32,951 nt of DNA from a virus. A program made the translations under genes and the position numbers. Location: the IMG/VR virus record IMGVR_UViG_3300035688_000039, positions 1 through 32,951 of that record; one strand, given 5' to 3'. Positions 10,234 to 17,354 of this stretch are shown one piece after another; within the stretch, counting starts at the first letter, position 1; each line of letters opens with the position of its first letter. The notes below the pieces were generated by a model that was given only the letters and a program-made list of their open reading frames with translations, was not told where the DNA came from and did not search any database.

Positions 10234-11819
10234 TGAAGGATTCATCTTATTATGACAAGATCTACAACGGGCGCTACCACGTGGACGAGAACAGGGTGCG
10301 CTACACAGCCTCTCTATGCTCTGGCAAGGTACTAGATGTGGGCTGTGGTGATGGTAGACTGGCGCAGTTCTGCGACGGCCATTACCTTGGTCTCGACTTC
10401 TCCCAGGCAGCCATTGATTTAGCTGCTCATCGTAATCCTGGCAAGAAGTTCAAGGTGCATGATTTTATCAAGGAGCCTATGCCCCGAGGTTCTTGGCACA
10501 CCATCGTCCTGGGGGAGTTGTTAGAGCACTTAGATAATAAGACAGAAGCCCTCTTGCTAAAGAAGATCAGACAGTCCCTCGCTCCTAATGGGCATCTTGT
10601 GGTAACTGTTCCTAATGGGGCTGCTGTACCAGATCCTGCTCATGTGCGTGAGTTTACAGATGGTGTATTGCCGAAGGCTCTTGGCGCTATTGGGCCTATT
10701 TTGACTCATCCATATTCTGATCAATATCTTGTGGCCACTGCCCATCGCAAGCAACCCAAATTGTCAATTGTACTGATTGTTAAGAATGAAGAGGAACTTC
10801 TTCCCACGTGCCTTGATTCTCTAAAAGGTCTATGGGACGAGTTGGTCATCGTAGACACCGGCTCCTCTGACAAGACCATAGAGATTGCTAAGTCCTATGG
10901 TGCTCGTATGGGTCATTTTCCCTGGTGTGACGACTTCGCTGCGGCTCGGAACTATGCTGAAGGTCTATGTTTCGGCGAATATCTCTACTGGCAGGATGCT
11001 GACGAGATTCTGCTAGAGGGCCATGAGGCCATCAGACAGATAGTTAGCGAGGGCAAACAGGATGGTATAGCGCCATTCATGATCTTCAGCCGTGACAAGA
11101 ATGGGAATCCTGCTACCACATATGCTCGCCAAGAACTGCTGCACAAGAATACCAAGGAGTGGAGTTGGCATGGTGCAGCCCATAACTGGCTTAATGGAAC
11201 AGGGCGGATAGAGCACAAAGACATTGTCGTAGAACATCTGTCACGACCCAGTGGGGACCGACCAAATCATGCCGATATGTTTGATGCTCTGCGCTCTGAC
11301 CTCGAGAAAGAAACTCTAACTGAGCGGACATTGTTTTACCTGGCTCGTCAGCATTTTTACAAGAAGCACTGGCATGAATGTCTGGGGCTTGTGGCCCTTC
11401 TACTTCAGATTCCTCCGGGATGGCCTATTCAACGCTCTCGTGCTTGTCTCATGGCTGCCGATTGTTGGCGAGCACTAGGAGATGAAAAGTCTGCATGGCA
11501 GGCAGCATTGAAGTCTCTGGCTGAGTTCGCTGGCTGGGCAGAGCCTTATTTCTGGCTGGGAAAGACAGCTCGCGCCCAGAAGCGGTACGAGGAGGCTATC
11601 GGTTGGTTACTAGCATCTACAGCATTCAGCCCTAGCACCTACTTTGTAGACCAGACCATCTATGACTGGTATCGCTGGGACGAGCTAGCCTTAGCCTGTC
11701 ACAAGGCAGGACGCAACAAAGAAGCCCTGAAGTATGGTGGTATTGCTCTGGCTGCCCGCCCAGATAGCGAGCGGCTGAAGGTCAACATGGAGTATTACGA
11801 GAAGGCATTGAAGGGGTGA
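10230..11819 (+). CDS. Methyltransferase - family 2 glycosyltransferase - TPR fusion protein
   Basis: A 529-residue protein; I chose ATG 10230, which overlaps the collagen gene stop (ATGA) after GAGGCCAGC, rather than GTG 10206. Residues about 10-165 are a class I SAM-dependent methyltransferase: motif [10 protein letters not shown] at 34-42, the acidic LGLDFS strand end and VLGELLEHL. Residues 178 to about 345 are a GT-A family 2 glycosyltransferase: [20 protein letters not shown] at 208 and a DAD metal motif at 256-258. Residues about 355-529 are helical TPR-like repeats, as in SunS-type peptide glycosyltransferases. The three modules would let one protein bind, glycosylate and methyl-cap a target. 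The translationally coupled collagen fibre is the obvious candidate substrate, but this is inference. Confidence 0.9.
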   Translation: MMKDSSYYDKIYNGRYHVDENRVRYTASLCSGKVLDVGCGDGRLAQFCDGHYLGLDFSQAAIDLAAHRNPGKKFKVHDFIKEPMPRGSWHTIVLGELLEHLDNKTEALLLKKIRQSLAPNGHLVVTVPNGAAVPDPAHVREFTDGVLPKALGAIGPILTHPYSDQYLVATAHRKQPKLSIVLIVKNEEELLPTCLDSLKGLWDELVIVDTGSSDKTIEIAKSYGARMGHFPWCDDFAAARNYAEGLCFGEYLYWQDADEILLEGHEAIRQIVSEGKQDGIAPFMIFSRDKNGNPATTYARQELLHKNTKEWSWHGAAHNWLNGTGRIEHKDIVVEHLSRPSGDRPNHADMFDALRSDLEKETLTERTLFYLARQHFYKKHWHECLGLVALLLQIPPGWPIQRSRACLMAADCWRALGDEKSAWQAALKSLAEFAGWAEPYFWLGKTARAQKRYEEAIGWLLASTAFSPSTYFVDQTIYDWYRWDELALACHKAGRNKEALKYGGIALAARPDSERLKVNMEYYEKALKG

Positions 11820-11851
11820 TGACCGCATACCGGGACTGGGTGGAGATATAG

Positions 11852-12355
11852 ATGGCCAGAATAGTAACAACCGCCGTCGATGATGCACTAGCGGCTTCCA
11901 TTTGGAACGCCCAAGTTCCTATAACGGCAGCTTCTTGTTCCGAACCTGTTGACCTCTGGACGCCGGATCGAGTTGCGGCGGAACGTAAGGTCGGCCAGGT
12001 TTATATCTCGGACGACAATCAAAGCCTATTTGTGGTACGGCCTGCTGTGCTGGAAGCACCACCAGGCTCCAAGCCACTTGCTGCTCCACACCCCCTGGAA
12101 CGCATCTGGGCCTCCCAACTTGCCCTGTGGGCACCTACCACGACCACTGTACGCGAACTTTTCCGCTTCTGGTTCCAGACTAGGATTGCTGCGAAGCAGG
12201 AGGAATATGCCTTCGGCTGGATATATCGCACCGTTGCTGTCCCGCTGCGGACTTGGTTGGACGGCGGGCCATTTCAACAGGCCGATTACGTCAACCAGTT
12301 CGGGGCTCTTCGGCTCTACTCGGCTCACATGGCGAAGACTGTAGGTAAACTCTAG
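11852..12355 (+). CDS. Hypothetical virion-region protein
   Basis: A 167-residue protein from ATG 11852, preceded by GGTGGAGATATAG. It has no recognised domain. It is rich in Trp and Pro (WTPDR, ERIWASQLALWAP), has a single cysteine and no membrane segment. Its TAG overlaps the GTG of the next gene (TAGTG), so both are probably translated together as part of the structural cluster. Function unknown. Confidence 0.7.
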   Translation: MARIVTTAVDDALAASIWNAQVPITAASCSEPVDLWTPDRVAAERKVGQVYISDDNQSLFVVRPAVLEAPPGSKPLAAPHPLERIWASQLALWAPTTTTVRELFRFWFQTRIAAKQEEYAFGWIYRTVAVPLRTWLDGGPFQQADYVNQFGALRLYSAHMAKTVGKL

Positions 12356-13533
12356 TGGCACGTCAGACCCTCTTCATGGCTGGGGCCGAGTATGACGGCG
12401 CGGCAGGGAACTGCACTGAGGCCGCCGTTGGTACTGGCTGTGAGCGAAGCACCGCCCAGAAGCGGACAGGGCTAGCATCGTTCAAGCATGATTGCACCGT
12501 TGCAGGTCAGCAGCCCTACATTAAGCCTTCTGGTGTGGGGATAGATTGGAACGTCAACAATCCCTTTCGGTCCACATTCGGTTTCTACTCGGCGGATGCT
12601 ATCACGGGGTCGGGCATAGCAGGGCTCCTAATGTGGCTTGGGTACTGGAGTGGCACGACCTTCGCTTTGCTTTGGGCGGTCAGCAGCGGGAGTCCATGCC
12701 TCCAGATCAGCAGTGAAGACGGCGCGACCATATACGCAACCTCAGCACCCAACGTTATTGCTCTGGGTTCCTGGAATGAGCTGTGTGTTGAGTACATAAT
12801 GGCAACCCACGTCATGAACGTCTATGTGGGCGGGACTCTGGCCGTGACCTACACCACCAGCAATTTGTTGGCGCTTGACTATGTAGAGTTCCTGCGGGGC
12901 GCTACCAGCGCAAAGATGAATCCTGGGCTGACAGTCTATACCGACGACCTCTACGTTGCATCTTATGTTGCTGGTACAGATATAGCACCGCCGAAGAGCG
13001 GCATCATGGCGATACGGTCATCGAGGCCGATAAGCAATAGCGCCGTGGCCTGGACTCCCTCAGCGGGCACTAACTATGCCTGCGTTGATGAAGCGCCCTC
13101 TAGTGACACGGACTATGTTTATACCAGCAATCTACTGGACGATCTCTATGGAATGCAGAGTTGCGCCACCATTGGCATTCCTGGTGGCGACTACATCTGG
13201 GCCGTGAAGGTTGTCTGTAGGGCTAAGACTGCTGACATAAATTCGTATGATGCTGCGGGTCTTATGAAGCGGACGACGACGATTGCGGAGACGGCCCGCA
13301 CTCTTACAACCGCATGGGCGGTTCCAGCGTGGTCGGGTTATGGTCGTGATATAGACACGGAAGGCGCGGCCTGGACGCAGGCTAATCTTGACAACACTCT
13401 GGGCGGGATGCGGACCACTTCGGGTAGCGGGGGCTCCGCTAACGTCTCTGCTATGGGCTTTCAGGTGGCTCATTGTGCCACGGACTACACGCCAGCAGCT
13501 GGCTACGTGCATAATCAGGGATATGTACTCTGA
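12355..13533 (+). CDS. LamG/concanavalin-like putative fibre or receptor-binding protein
   Basis: A 392-residue protein with a GTG start that overlaps the preceding stop by one base. Residues about 1-215 have the strand pattern of a laminin-G or concanavalin-like jelly roll: FRSTFGFYSAD, TFALLWAVSSG, ALGSWNELCVEYIMATHVMNVYVGG, then YTDDLYVA with an acidic pair. Residues about 216-392 form a second beta domain with WTQANLDNTLGGMR near the end, a pattern seen in phage structural proteins. The fold suggests glycan or surface binding. It closes the structural gene block. Fold inferred from sequence pattern; function not proven. Confidence 0.75.
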   Translation: MARQTLFMAGAEYDGAAGNCTEAAVGTGCERSTAQKRTGLASFKHDCTVAGQQPYIKPSGVGIDWNVNNPFRSTFGFYSADAITGSGIAGLLMWLGYWSGTTFALLWAVSSGSPCLQISSEDGATIYATSAPNVIALGSWNELCVEYIMATHVMNVYVGGTLAVTYTTSNLLALDYVEFLRGATSAKMNPGLTVYTDDLYVASYVAGTDIAPPKSGIMAIRSSRPISNSAVAWTPSAGTNYACVDEAPSSDTDYVYTSNLLDDLYGMQSCATIGIPGGDYIWAVKVVCRAKTADINSYDAAGLMKRTTTIAETARTLTTAWAVPAWSGYGRDIDTEGAAWTQANLDNTLGGMRTTSGSGGSANVSAMGFQVAHCATDYTPAAGYVHNQGYVL

Positions 13534-13545
13534 GAGGAAAATAAT

Positions 13546-13812
13546 ATGGATCAAGCAACAGAACTTGCAGCTCTTCGGAGCGAACTAGCTGACTTCCGCG
13601 ACCGAGAGTTCAAGGGAATGGCAGAGCGTAATGATTTGGCTCATGAAGAGATCAAGAAAGAAATGAAACGAATCAATGGCGAAGTAGGAACATTGAAACT
13701 TTGGAAGGCGAAGCTGGAAGGTGCTGCTGGAGGAGGCAAAGCTCTCTGGGCTTTAGTAGCTGTTGGCGCAGGACCATTAACCGCAGTAGTGATGCGGTTA
13801 TTAGAGAAATGA
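13546..13812 (+). CDS. Holin-like protein with N-terminal coiled coil (XhlA-like layout)
   Basis: An 88-residue protein starting at ATG 13546 after GAGAGGAAAATAAT. Residues 1-58 are a highly charged helix (EIKKEMKRINGEVGTLKLWKAK), and residues about 66-86 are one hydrophobic segment (ALWALVAVGAGPLTAVVMRLL). This layout matches XhlA-type hemolysin/holin partners and rare single-TM holins. It overlaps the next membrane-protein gene by four bases (ATGA) and lies just upstream of a putative lysin. Lysis function is inferred from layout and context. Confidence 0.72.
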   Translation: MDQATELAALRSELADFRDREFKGMAERNDLAHEEIKKEMKRINGEVGTLKLWKAKLEGAAGGGKALWALVAVGAGPLTAVVMRLLEK

Positions 13813-14075
13813 GTATATGGCTTCCAAGGCGTAGTCCTGGAGTCGAATGGGATAACATCATACGGAGGTTGGAAGTGGCACAACTTAATAGTCGCAAATT
13901 GGTCGCTGTTATTGCAGGGATCAGTGGCATCATAGGAGTAGTAGCAATTCAGGCATTCCAAGGAGGTCTGACAGAGCAGCAGTTCAACTTGACCATCGTT
14001 TCAATCATTGGTCTAGCAGGCGGTGGTGTAACTATTCAGGGAATCATCGATTGGGTCAAGACAAAGGTGCCATAA
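13809..14075 (+). CDS. Putative holin with two membrane segments
   Basis: An 88-residue protein. I use ATG 13809, which overlaps the preceding stop (ATGA), although the frame is open further upstream. Two hydrophobic stretches are visible, LVAVIAGISGIIGVVAIQAF (about 31-50) and IVSIIGLAGGGVTIQGIIDW (about 64-83), after a short basic N-terminus. Small size, two membrane helices and a position immediately before the lysin fit a class II holin. No family signature recognised. Confidence 0.7.
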   Translation: MSIWLPRRSPGVEWDNIIRRLEVAQLNSRKLVAVIAGISGIIGVVAIQAFQGGLTEQQFNLTIVSIIGLAGGGVTIQGIIDWVKTKVP

Positions 14076-14077
14076 GG

Positions 14078-14084
14078 AAGGAGG
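14078..14084 (+). promoter_or_regulatory. Perfect Shine-Dalgarno AAGGAGG pointing to a non-standard start
   Basis: AAGGAGG lies directly after the preceding TAA. No ATG, GTG or TTG occurs in frame at usable distance; ATT is nine bases and CTG twelve bases downstream. This decides the start proposed for the putative lysin. Confidence 0.7.
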
Positions 14085-14093
14085 GCAGTAACA

Positions 14094-14963
14094 ATTCTGC
14101 GTGGAATTTGGCATTGGAATGAGCAAGCCTTCAATATTGACAAGGTGATTGCGTTAACTAAGGATATTGGGGGCAATACCATCATTTTGAAGGCAGCTTA
14201 TCAGGAACCCATCTATTCTAATAATCTCGTGAGAAGGGCAGATTTTCCAGTCAGCGCCCATAAGATACGGCAGGCTGGGTTGTTTCTGGCCGCAGAGATT
14301 TATTGTATGCCGAGTTGTGCTCTGGCTGAAGCTGATGCTCTGCGCTGGGCTGTCCAGGAACATGGCGCAGCCTCTGTTGCGCTGAATATGGAAGGGCCAT
14401 ATGAGGCCGAGCCAAATGGTAACAATGTAAAACAATTAATAGAGAGATTTGGTGGTCTTGCTCCCATTTATGCCAGCACAGACTTCCGAGGCAATCGGCT
14501 GAGTTTGCCCTACCACAAAGAACTGGCAAAGTATGTAGCCGGTTGGCTAGTAATGATCTACCCGAAAGCATTCTATCCAAACACACCGTTTGGTGATCTA
14601 CAGATGGCCTTTGATGATGCGTATTGGCGATGGCAAAAACTAGGCCCAACCCTTCCAGAACCTGGTCGTAGCGCCCCCATATTGCCGGCCATCCAGACTT
14701 ATGGCCGCATGGATTATGAGGAGATTATAGGGCAAATTATCCTCGCCTGGCGATGGACGACAGTCTTGGGGCAGAAGATTCATGGCACATCTCTCTATGC
14801 CGCTCATGATTGCAATGACAGAGCCAAATGGGGAGCTCGGGATGCCTGGGAAATCGTGGATTTAGCACTTCAGCCAGGTAGACCTGCAGTAAATATAGAC
14901 AAAGTGGCAATGATGGTCTCCAAGGCAGCAGGAGATGCTACTAGGCAGGCTTTAGGTGCGTGA
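14094..14963 (+). CDS. TIM-barrel-like putative endolysin, apparent ATT start
   Basis: The frame is open from the end of the previous gene. A perfect AAGGAGG (14078-14084) stands nine bases before ATT 14094, which gives 289 residues beginning [M]LRGIWHWNEQAFNIDKV. The first in-frame standard start, GTG 14145, has no ribosome site and would remove the first strand (LRGIWHW). The protein looks like a TIM-barrel glycosidase of the GH25-like or DUF type: TIILKAAY (strand 2), GLFLAAEIYCMP, SVALNMEGPYE with an acidic strand end, APIYASTD, VAGWLVMIYPK. It follows two holin-like genes, so a cell-wall hydrolase is the best guess, but catalytic residues are not established. CTG 14097 is an alternative start. 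Confidence 0.68.
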   Translation: MLRGIWHWNEQAFNIDKVIALTKDIGGNTIILKAAYQEPIYSNNLVRRADFPVSAHKIRQAGLFLAAEIYCMPSCALAEADALRWAVQEHGAASVALNMEGPYEAEPNGNNVKQLIERFGGLAPIYASTDFRGNRLSLPYHKELAKYVAGWLVMIYPKAFYPNTPFGDLQMAFDDAYWRWQKLGPTLPEPGRSAPILPAIQTYGRMDYEEIIGQIILAWRWTTVLGQKIHGTSLYAAHDCNDRAKWGARDAWEIVDLALQPGRPAVNIDKVAMMVSKAAGDATRQALGA

Positions 14964-15163
14964 TGCTTAATGCTTTGGCTTCATTCCTCGCTGCACAAGT
15001 TGCATTGGCAGTTGCCTCTGAGATGCTAGAAGAAATCGCAGAAACTAAGCGCGAGCGTTCACTGCTTGGAGTCTTGACAGTATTTATGGCATTCAGTGTC
15101 TGGGCTGCTTGGGAGATGCTGCAGGTCAGACAAAGTCTACACTTAACAAGAGAGATGGAATAA
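14963..15163 (+). CDS. Small single-span membrane protein
   Basis: A 66-residue protein from ATG 14963; GTG 14960, in frame and overlapping the lysin stop, is an alternative that adds one Met. It has a helical N-terminus (LASFLAAQVALAVASEMLEEIAETKRERS) and a membrane segment at about 35-54 (LLGVLTVFMAFSVWAAWEML). It sits at the end of the probable lysis cassette. It could be a holin partner or spanin-like protein; no lipobox is present. Function unassigned. Confidence 0.62.
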   Translation: MLNALASFLAAQVALAVASEMLEEIAETKRERSLLGVLTVFMAFSVWAAWEMLQVRQSLHLTREME

Positions 15164-15191
15164 TGGCGGGGCAGTCTTCAGGGAGGAAGAC

Positions 15192-15416
15192 ATGCTAGTA
15201 CTGACGCGCCATGAGAATGAAGGTCTGATTCTCCAAGGAAAAGATGGTCTAGAGATCCATATCGTTGTCTTAGGAGTGCAGCGCAATAAGGTTTCCCTCG
15301 GTATCAAGGCTCCTCGCGAGATTGATATATGGCGAGATGAGATAGCGCCAGAAGCTCCAACGGGTCAGAAGGAGCTGGAAGAAGAAAAGAAAATATTAGA
15401 CCCTCAGTCGTGCTAA
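15192..15416 (+). CDS. csrA: CsrA-family RNA-binding regulator
   Basis: A 74-residue protein, ATG 15192 after GGGAGGAAGAC. It aligns along its length with CsrA/RsmA: MLVLTR start, VVLGVQRNKVSLGIKAP core and REIDIWRDEI, which keeps the arginine corresponding to R44 of E. coli CsrA. The second arginine of the MLxLTRR start is His here, and the loop before the third strand (GKDGLEI) is about four residues longer. CsrA is a dimer that binds GGA in hairpin loops, often over ribosome sites, and represses or stabilises mRNAs. A phage copy may retune host or phage translation. The charged C-terminal tail (KELEEEKKIL) is typical of the family. Confidence 0.92.
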   Translation: MLVLTRHENEGLILQGKDGLEIHIVVLGVQRNKVSLGIKAPREIDIWRDEIAPEAPTGQKELEEEKKILDPQSC

Positions 15417-15446
15417 TGGCGATCCACAAAGCATCCACGCGACCCG

Positions 15447-15743
15447 ATGTATAAAAGCAAAGGCAAGATGTACAAAGTCAAATCCTGCGGCAAGGCCCAT
15501 CCTTATTGCGGAGTGTGTAGACCTGACGTCGCGTTCAAAATGAGTCGAGGCCGACTCAGCGCCAAATATATAAATATTAAAACAGAGATGGGCTGGCAAT
15601 CCAGATCGCATGCCGTAATGGAACAGAAGATCGGTCGGTCCATTGCTCACGGTGAAATAGTACATCATATTAATGGTCATACTCGGGATGATGATCCTTC
15701 CAATTTGCAACTCTTCGCAAACAAAGGGGCGCATTCGGCGTAG
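15447..15743 (+). CDS. Short HNH endonuclease (copy 1 of a paralogous pair)
   Basis: A 98-residue protein from ATG 15447; ATG 15468 after AAGGCAAG is an alternative. The N-terminus has a Cys-rich segment (SCGKAHPYCGVC). The C-terminus has the HNH_3-type signature GEIVHHINGHTRDDDPSNLQLF, with the HH pair, Asn and final N..LF typical of homing-type HNH nucleases. It resembles the second half of the protein at 24382-25053 (GEVIHHINGIIDDDCPDNLELF). It probably acts as a free-standing homing endonuclease. It is shorter than full-length relatives and may be only the catalytic half. Confidence 0.82.
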   Translation: MYKSKGKMYKVKSCGKAHPYCGVCRPDVAFKMSRGRLSAKYINIKTEMGWQSRSHAVMEQKIGRSIAHGEIVHHINGHTRDDDPSNLQLFANKGAHSA

Positions 15744-16019
15744 CATCAAAAATTAAAGAAAGAGAAGAAAGCTCTCACGGTATTGGCTCGTCTTTTAACT
15801 CAGAAAGAGCAATCGAAGAAGCTTCTTCAAACCCAGTAATGTTTAATGGTCCCCGAATTCGTGTGAAAAACGGCGAACTCTCTTGTCCTCGTGTGAACGC
15901 GCTTTCTAATTCCTCCTAGTAGTCTCTCAATCCTCGAGAACTCCTGTAGATGCTTCTCTACAAGCTTTCCTTCTTTCACCTAATAAGCGATAATAAAGGC
16001 GTGAAGGAGAGCCGAGATC
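15744..16019 (+). promoter_or_regulatory. Intergenic gap with palindrome and hairpin; possible transcription boundary
   Basis: This stretch is A/T- and pyrimidine-rich with no convincing gene. It holds a perfect 14-base palindrome, GAAGAAGCTTCTTC (15815-15828), that could be an operator. It also has a 6-bp hairpin TGTAGA/TCTACA (15945-15950 with 15957-15962) followed by a pyrimidine-rich AGCTTTCCTTCTTT. A TAATAA about 25 bases before the next gene resembles a -10 box, but no good -35 was found. The gap separates lysis/csrA genes from the small-gene region, so a terminator plus promoter is plausible but unproven. Confidence 0.4.
15815..15828. promoter_or_regulatory. Perfect 14-base palindrome, possible operator
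   Basis: GAAGAAGCTTCTTC is fully self-complementary and lies in the largest gap of the left half. No second copy was noticed. Confidence 0.3.
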
Positions 16020-16253
16020 ATGCCAGCGGGAGTTAACAAGACACACTTCCATGTGTTAGGATTCCTGCCAGAAGACAAGTGGGGTAGAAGCACATCCCCT
16101 AGGATACTAGCAACGACCAAGACCCACGAGGAGGCCGAGGTTAAGAAGGTTGCTGCACCTCCCATGTACCACGGGCTTGGACATCCCCAGGCGTGGGTCG
16201 AGATTCGAATCATCGAATGCTGCTGCAGAGAAGAAGGCTCAAGTGGGAGCTAA
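16020..16253 (+). CDS. Small FHVLGFLP-type protein, copy 1
   Basis: A 77-residue protein from ATG 16020 after GGAGAGCCGAGATC. Its core FHVLGFLPEDKWGRSTSPR and LATTKT, and the end WVEIRIIECCC, closely match the 68-residue protein at 25209-25415 (FHVLGFLPADKWGRSTSPR, LATTKT, WVEVQIQECCC). Both lie downstream of an HNH gene. The spacing of strands suggests a small alpha/beta fold; a triple Cys near the end is conserved in both. Function unknown. Confidence 0.78.
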   Translation: MPAGVNKTHFHVLGFLPEDKWGRSTSPRILATTKTHEEAEVKKVAAPPMYHGLGHPQAWVEIRIIECCCREEGSSGS

Positions 16254-16494
16254 ATGGGAAGTTCGGTCAGAGCCTTTAGAGGCCGTCGAGCGAGCCGAAG
16301 AGCAGAGTATGTGGCGCTGGGGCCATGAGATGGTGCTCGGTGTGCTACAAAGGGATGGGGACCGACGACTGGCCGCCAAGAAACTACTGGAGGCTGTGCG
16401 ATCAGGGCGACTCCCAGGAGACATGGCTGTAAGGTTGGCGCTCCAGTTCCACCTCACAGATGAGATACGGTCTGTGGCACTGAGAGGAGCATAA
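16243..16494 (+). CDS. Small helical hypothetical protein
   Basis: An 83-residue protein from GTG 16243, overlapping the preceding gene by 11 bases, with AGAAGG six bases before it. ATG 16309 (MWRWGHEM) is an alternative start. The product is mainly helical and charged (EPLEAVERAEEQSMWRWGHE, then LAAKKLLEAVRSGRLPGDMA). No family recognised. Confidence 0.6.
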   Translation: MGAKWEVRSEPLEAVERAEEQSMWRWGHEMVLGVLQRDGDRRLAAKKLLEAVRSGRLPGDMAVRLALQFHLTDEIRSVALRGA

Positions 16495-16570
16495 AAGATG
16501 ACAAATAGGCGGCTTCCTGCCGCCACCTGTGCGCCGTGTGAGGGCGCAGAGTTAGAGGCAGGAGGGTACG
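16495..16570 (+). promoter_or_regulatory. Two tandem GC-rich hairpins upstream of a small gene
   Basis: GGCGGC (16508-16513) pairs with GCCGCC (16519-16524) over a 5-base loop. TGCGCC (16530-16535) pairs with GGCGCA (16543-16548) over a 7-base loop. Both stems are perfect 6-bp, only five bases apart, and lie upstream of a strong ribosome site (CAGGAGGG) for the gene at 16571. There is no U-tract, so a leader or processing structure is likelier than a terminator. Confidence 0.5.
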
Positions 16571-16783
16571 ATGGTACGGTATCATGTGGCAGCAGTGGCG
16601 ATCTTCGACCGCGATGTAGAGGCCGACAATTTAGCAGAGGCGCAGAGGCTAGTCACCGATGGACTGGCAGGTGTACTCCGGCCTATAGGTCGCATGCCAA
16701 CCTACCTTGGGAGTCTAATAGAACCAGAGGGAAAAGAACGTCACAACCTAGAGCGATACTTAGACCGTAACACTGTCAGTTAG
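16571..16783 (+). CDS. Small hypothetical protein
   Basis: A 70-residue protein with a strong ribosome site (GCAGGAGGGTACG) before ATG 16571. It begins MVRYHVAAVAIFDRDVEADNLAEAQRLVTDGL, a beta strand followed by an amphipathic helix as in many small phage proteins with a ferredoxin-like start. It ends in a charged tail. Function unknown. An overlapping frame from 16498 has no ribosome site and was not accepted. Confidence 0.68.
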   Translation: MVRYHVAAVAIFDRDVEADNLAEAQRLVTDGLAGVLRPIGRMPTYLGSLIEPEGKERHNLERYLDRNTVS

Positions 16784-16940
16784 CGGGCGCTCTGGCGTTC
16801 GCCCCTGGGCCTGCGGGTGACAGCGGTGGCAGTAAGTGCAGGGAGAAGGCTTTTCAGCCGCTATAGCGTACCTGCCAGTCAGTCCAGCGCCTAACCCTAG
16901 ACTCAGGGGCCAGGGCCGGTAGCTCTGGGGAAGGAACAAT
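16784..16940 (+). ncRNA. GC-rich structured intergenic island, possible small RNA or leader
   Basis: The 157 bases hold no credible gene but several complementary arms. GTTAG + GCGCT + GG (16779-16795, with bulges) pairs with CCAGCGCCTAAC (16884-16895). AGCGG (16822-16826) pairs with CCGCT (16858-16862). GGCAG (16828-16832) pairs with CTGCC (16872-16876), in competition with GCAGG/CCTGC. The word GTTCGCCCCT (16797-16806) recurs at 29968-29977 in another non-coding island. The outer stem begins inside the stop codon of the upstream gene. Hand-folded, so tentative. Confidence 0.4.
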
Positions 16941-17096
16941 ATGGTAAAACTCTCAGACATCCAGAACAGTTGTGAGGTATACTCGCAGGTGAGGTCTCTG
17001 GATTGTATGCAGCGATGTCCCAAATGCAAGCAGCTGGTATGTGAGAACTGCATGGGCAGCGCCAACTGCAAGGCATGTGAACTAGTGGAGGCGTGA
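16941..17096 (+). CDS. Very small zinc-finger protein
   Basis: A 51-residue protein from ATG 16941 after GGGGAAGGAACAAT. Three CxxC knuckles are visible (CPKC, CENC, CKAC) within residues 26-46, a RING/treble-clef-like spacing similar to the N-terminus of the protein at 21252-21713. It is probably a zinc-binding adaptor. It is separated by two bases from the next gene, whose ribosome site lies inside this gene's end. Confidence 0.68.
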   Translation: MVKLSDIQNSCEVYSQVRSLDCMQRCPKCKQLVCENCMGSANCKACELVEA

Positions 17097-17098
17097 GA

Positions 17099-17308
17099 AT
17101 GAGCGAGCAATGTTTGGAACAGGTCTTCAGTGGTCTCAGTAGATGGAGCAGGCACCCATGTGGCCGGAACGCCGTAATCATTGAGGATGGCAAACCTGTC
17201 TGCCGCTATCACACGGTGGCGGCTAAGGCAGAACGCGAGATCAAAAGAGAGGAACGGATCAGGGCTGTTTGGCAGCGCAGAAAGAGGGGGACTTCTGTCC
17301 CCTCATGA
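17099..17308 (+). CDS. Small basic hypothetical protein
   Basis: A 69-residue protein. ATG 17099 is preferred because GTGGAGG stands seven bases before it; GTG 17093 overlaps the upstream stop but is too close to that site. Residues 1-45 include RHPCGRNAVIIEDGKPVCRYH, where Cys and His residues could bind a metal; the C-terminus is a long basic helix (AKAEREIKREERIRAVWQRR). Function unknown. The last codons lie inside a hairpin. Confidence 0.65.
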   Translation: MSEQCLEQVFSGLSRWSRHPCGRNAVIIEDGKPVCRYHTVAAKAEREIKREERIRAVWQRRKRGTSVPS

Positions 17309-17326
17309 ACCGTTGAAAATTAACGG
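17284..17326 (+). terminator. Two consecutive hairpins at a gene end
   Basis: GAGGGGGAC (17284-17292) pairs with GTCCCCTC (17297-17304) over a TTCT loop with one bulged G; the stop codon follows at 17306. CCGTT (17310-17314) then pairs with AACGG (17322-17326). There is no clear U-run after either stem, so intrinsic termination is uncertain; an mRNA-stabilising or processing element is equally possible. Confidence 0.35.
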
Positions 17327-17354
17327 CTGATGCAAAGGGCAGAAGGAGAAGAGC

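Noticed and set aside
16498-16770. Overlapping 90-codon frame from ATG 16498
   Set aside because: No ribosome site, it runs through two GC-rich hairpins, and the gene at 16571 in another frame has a strong ribosome site.
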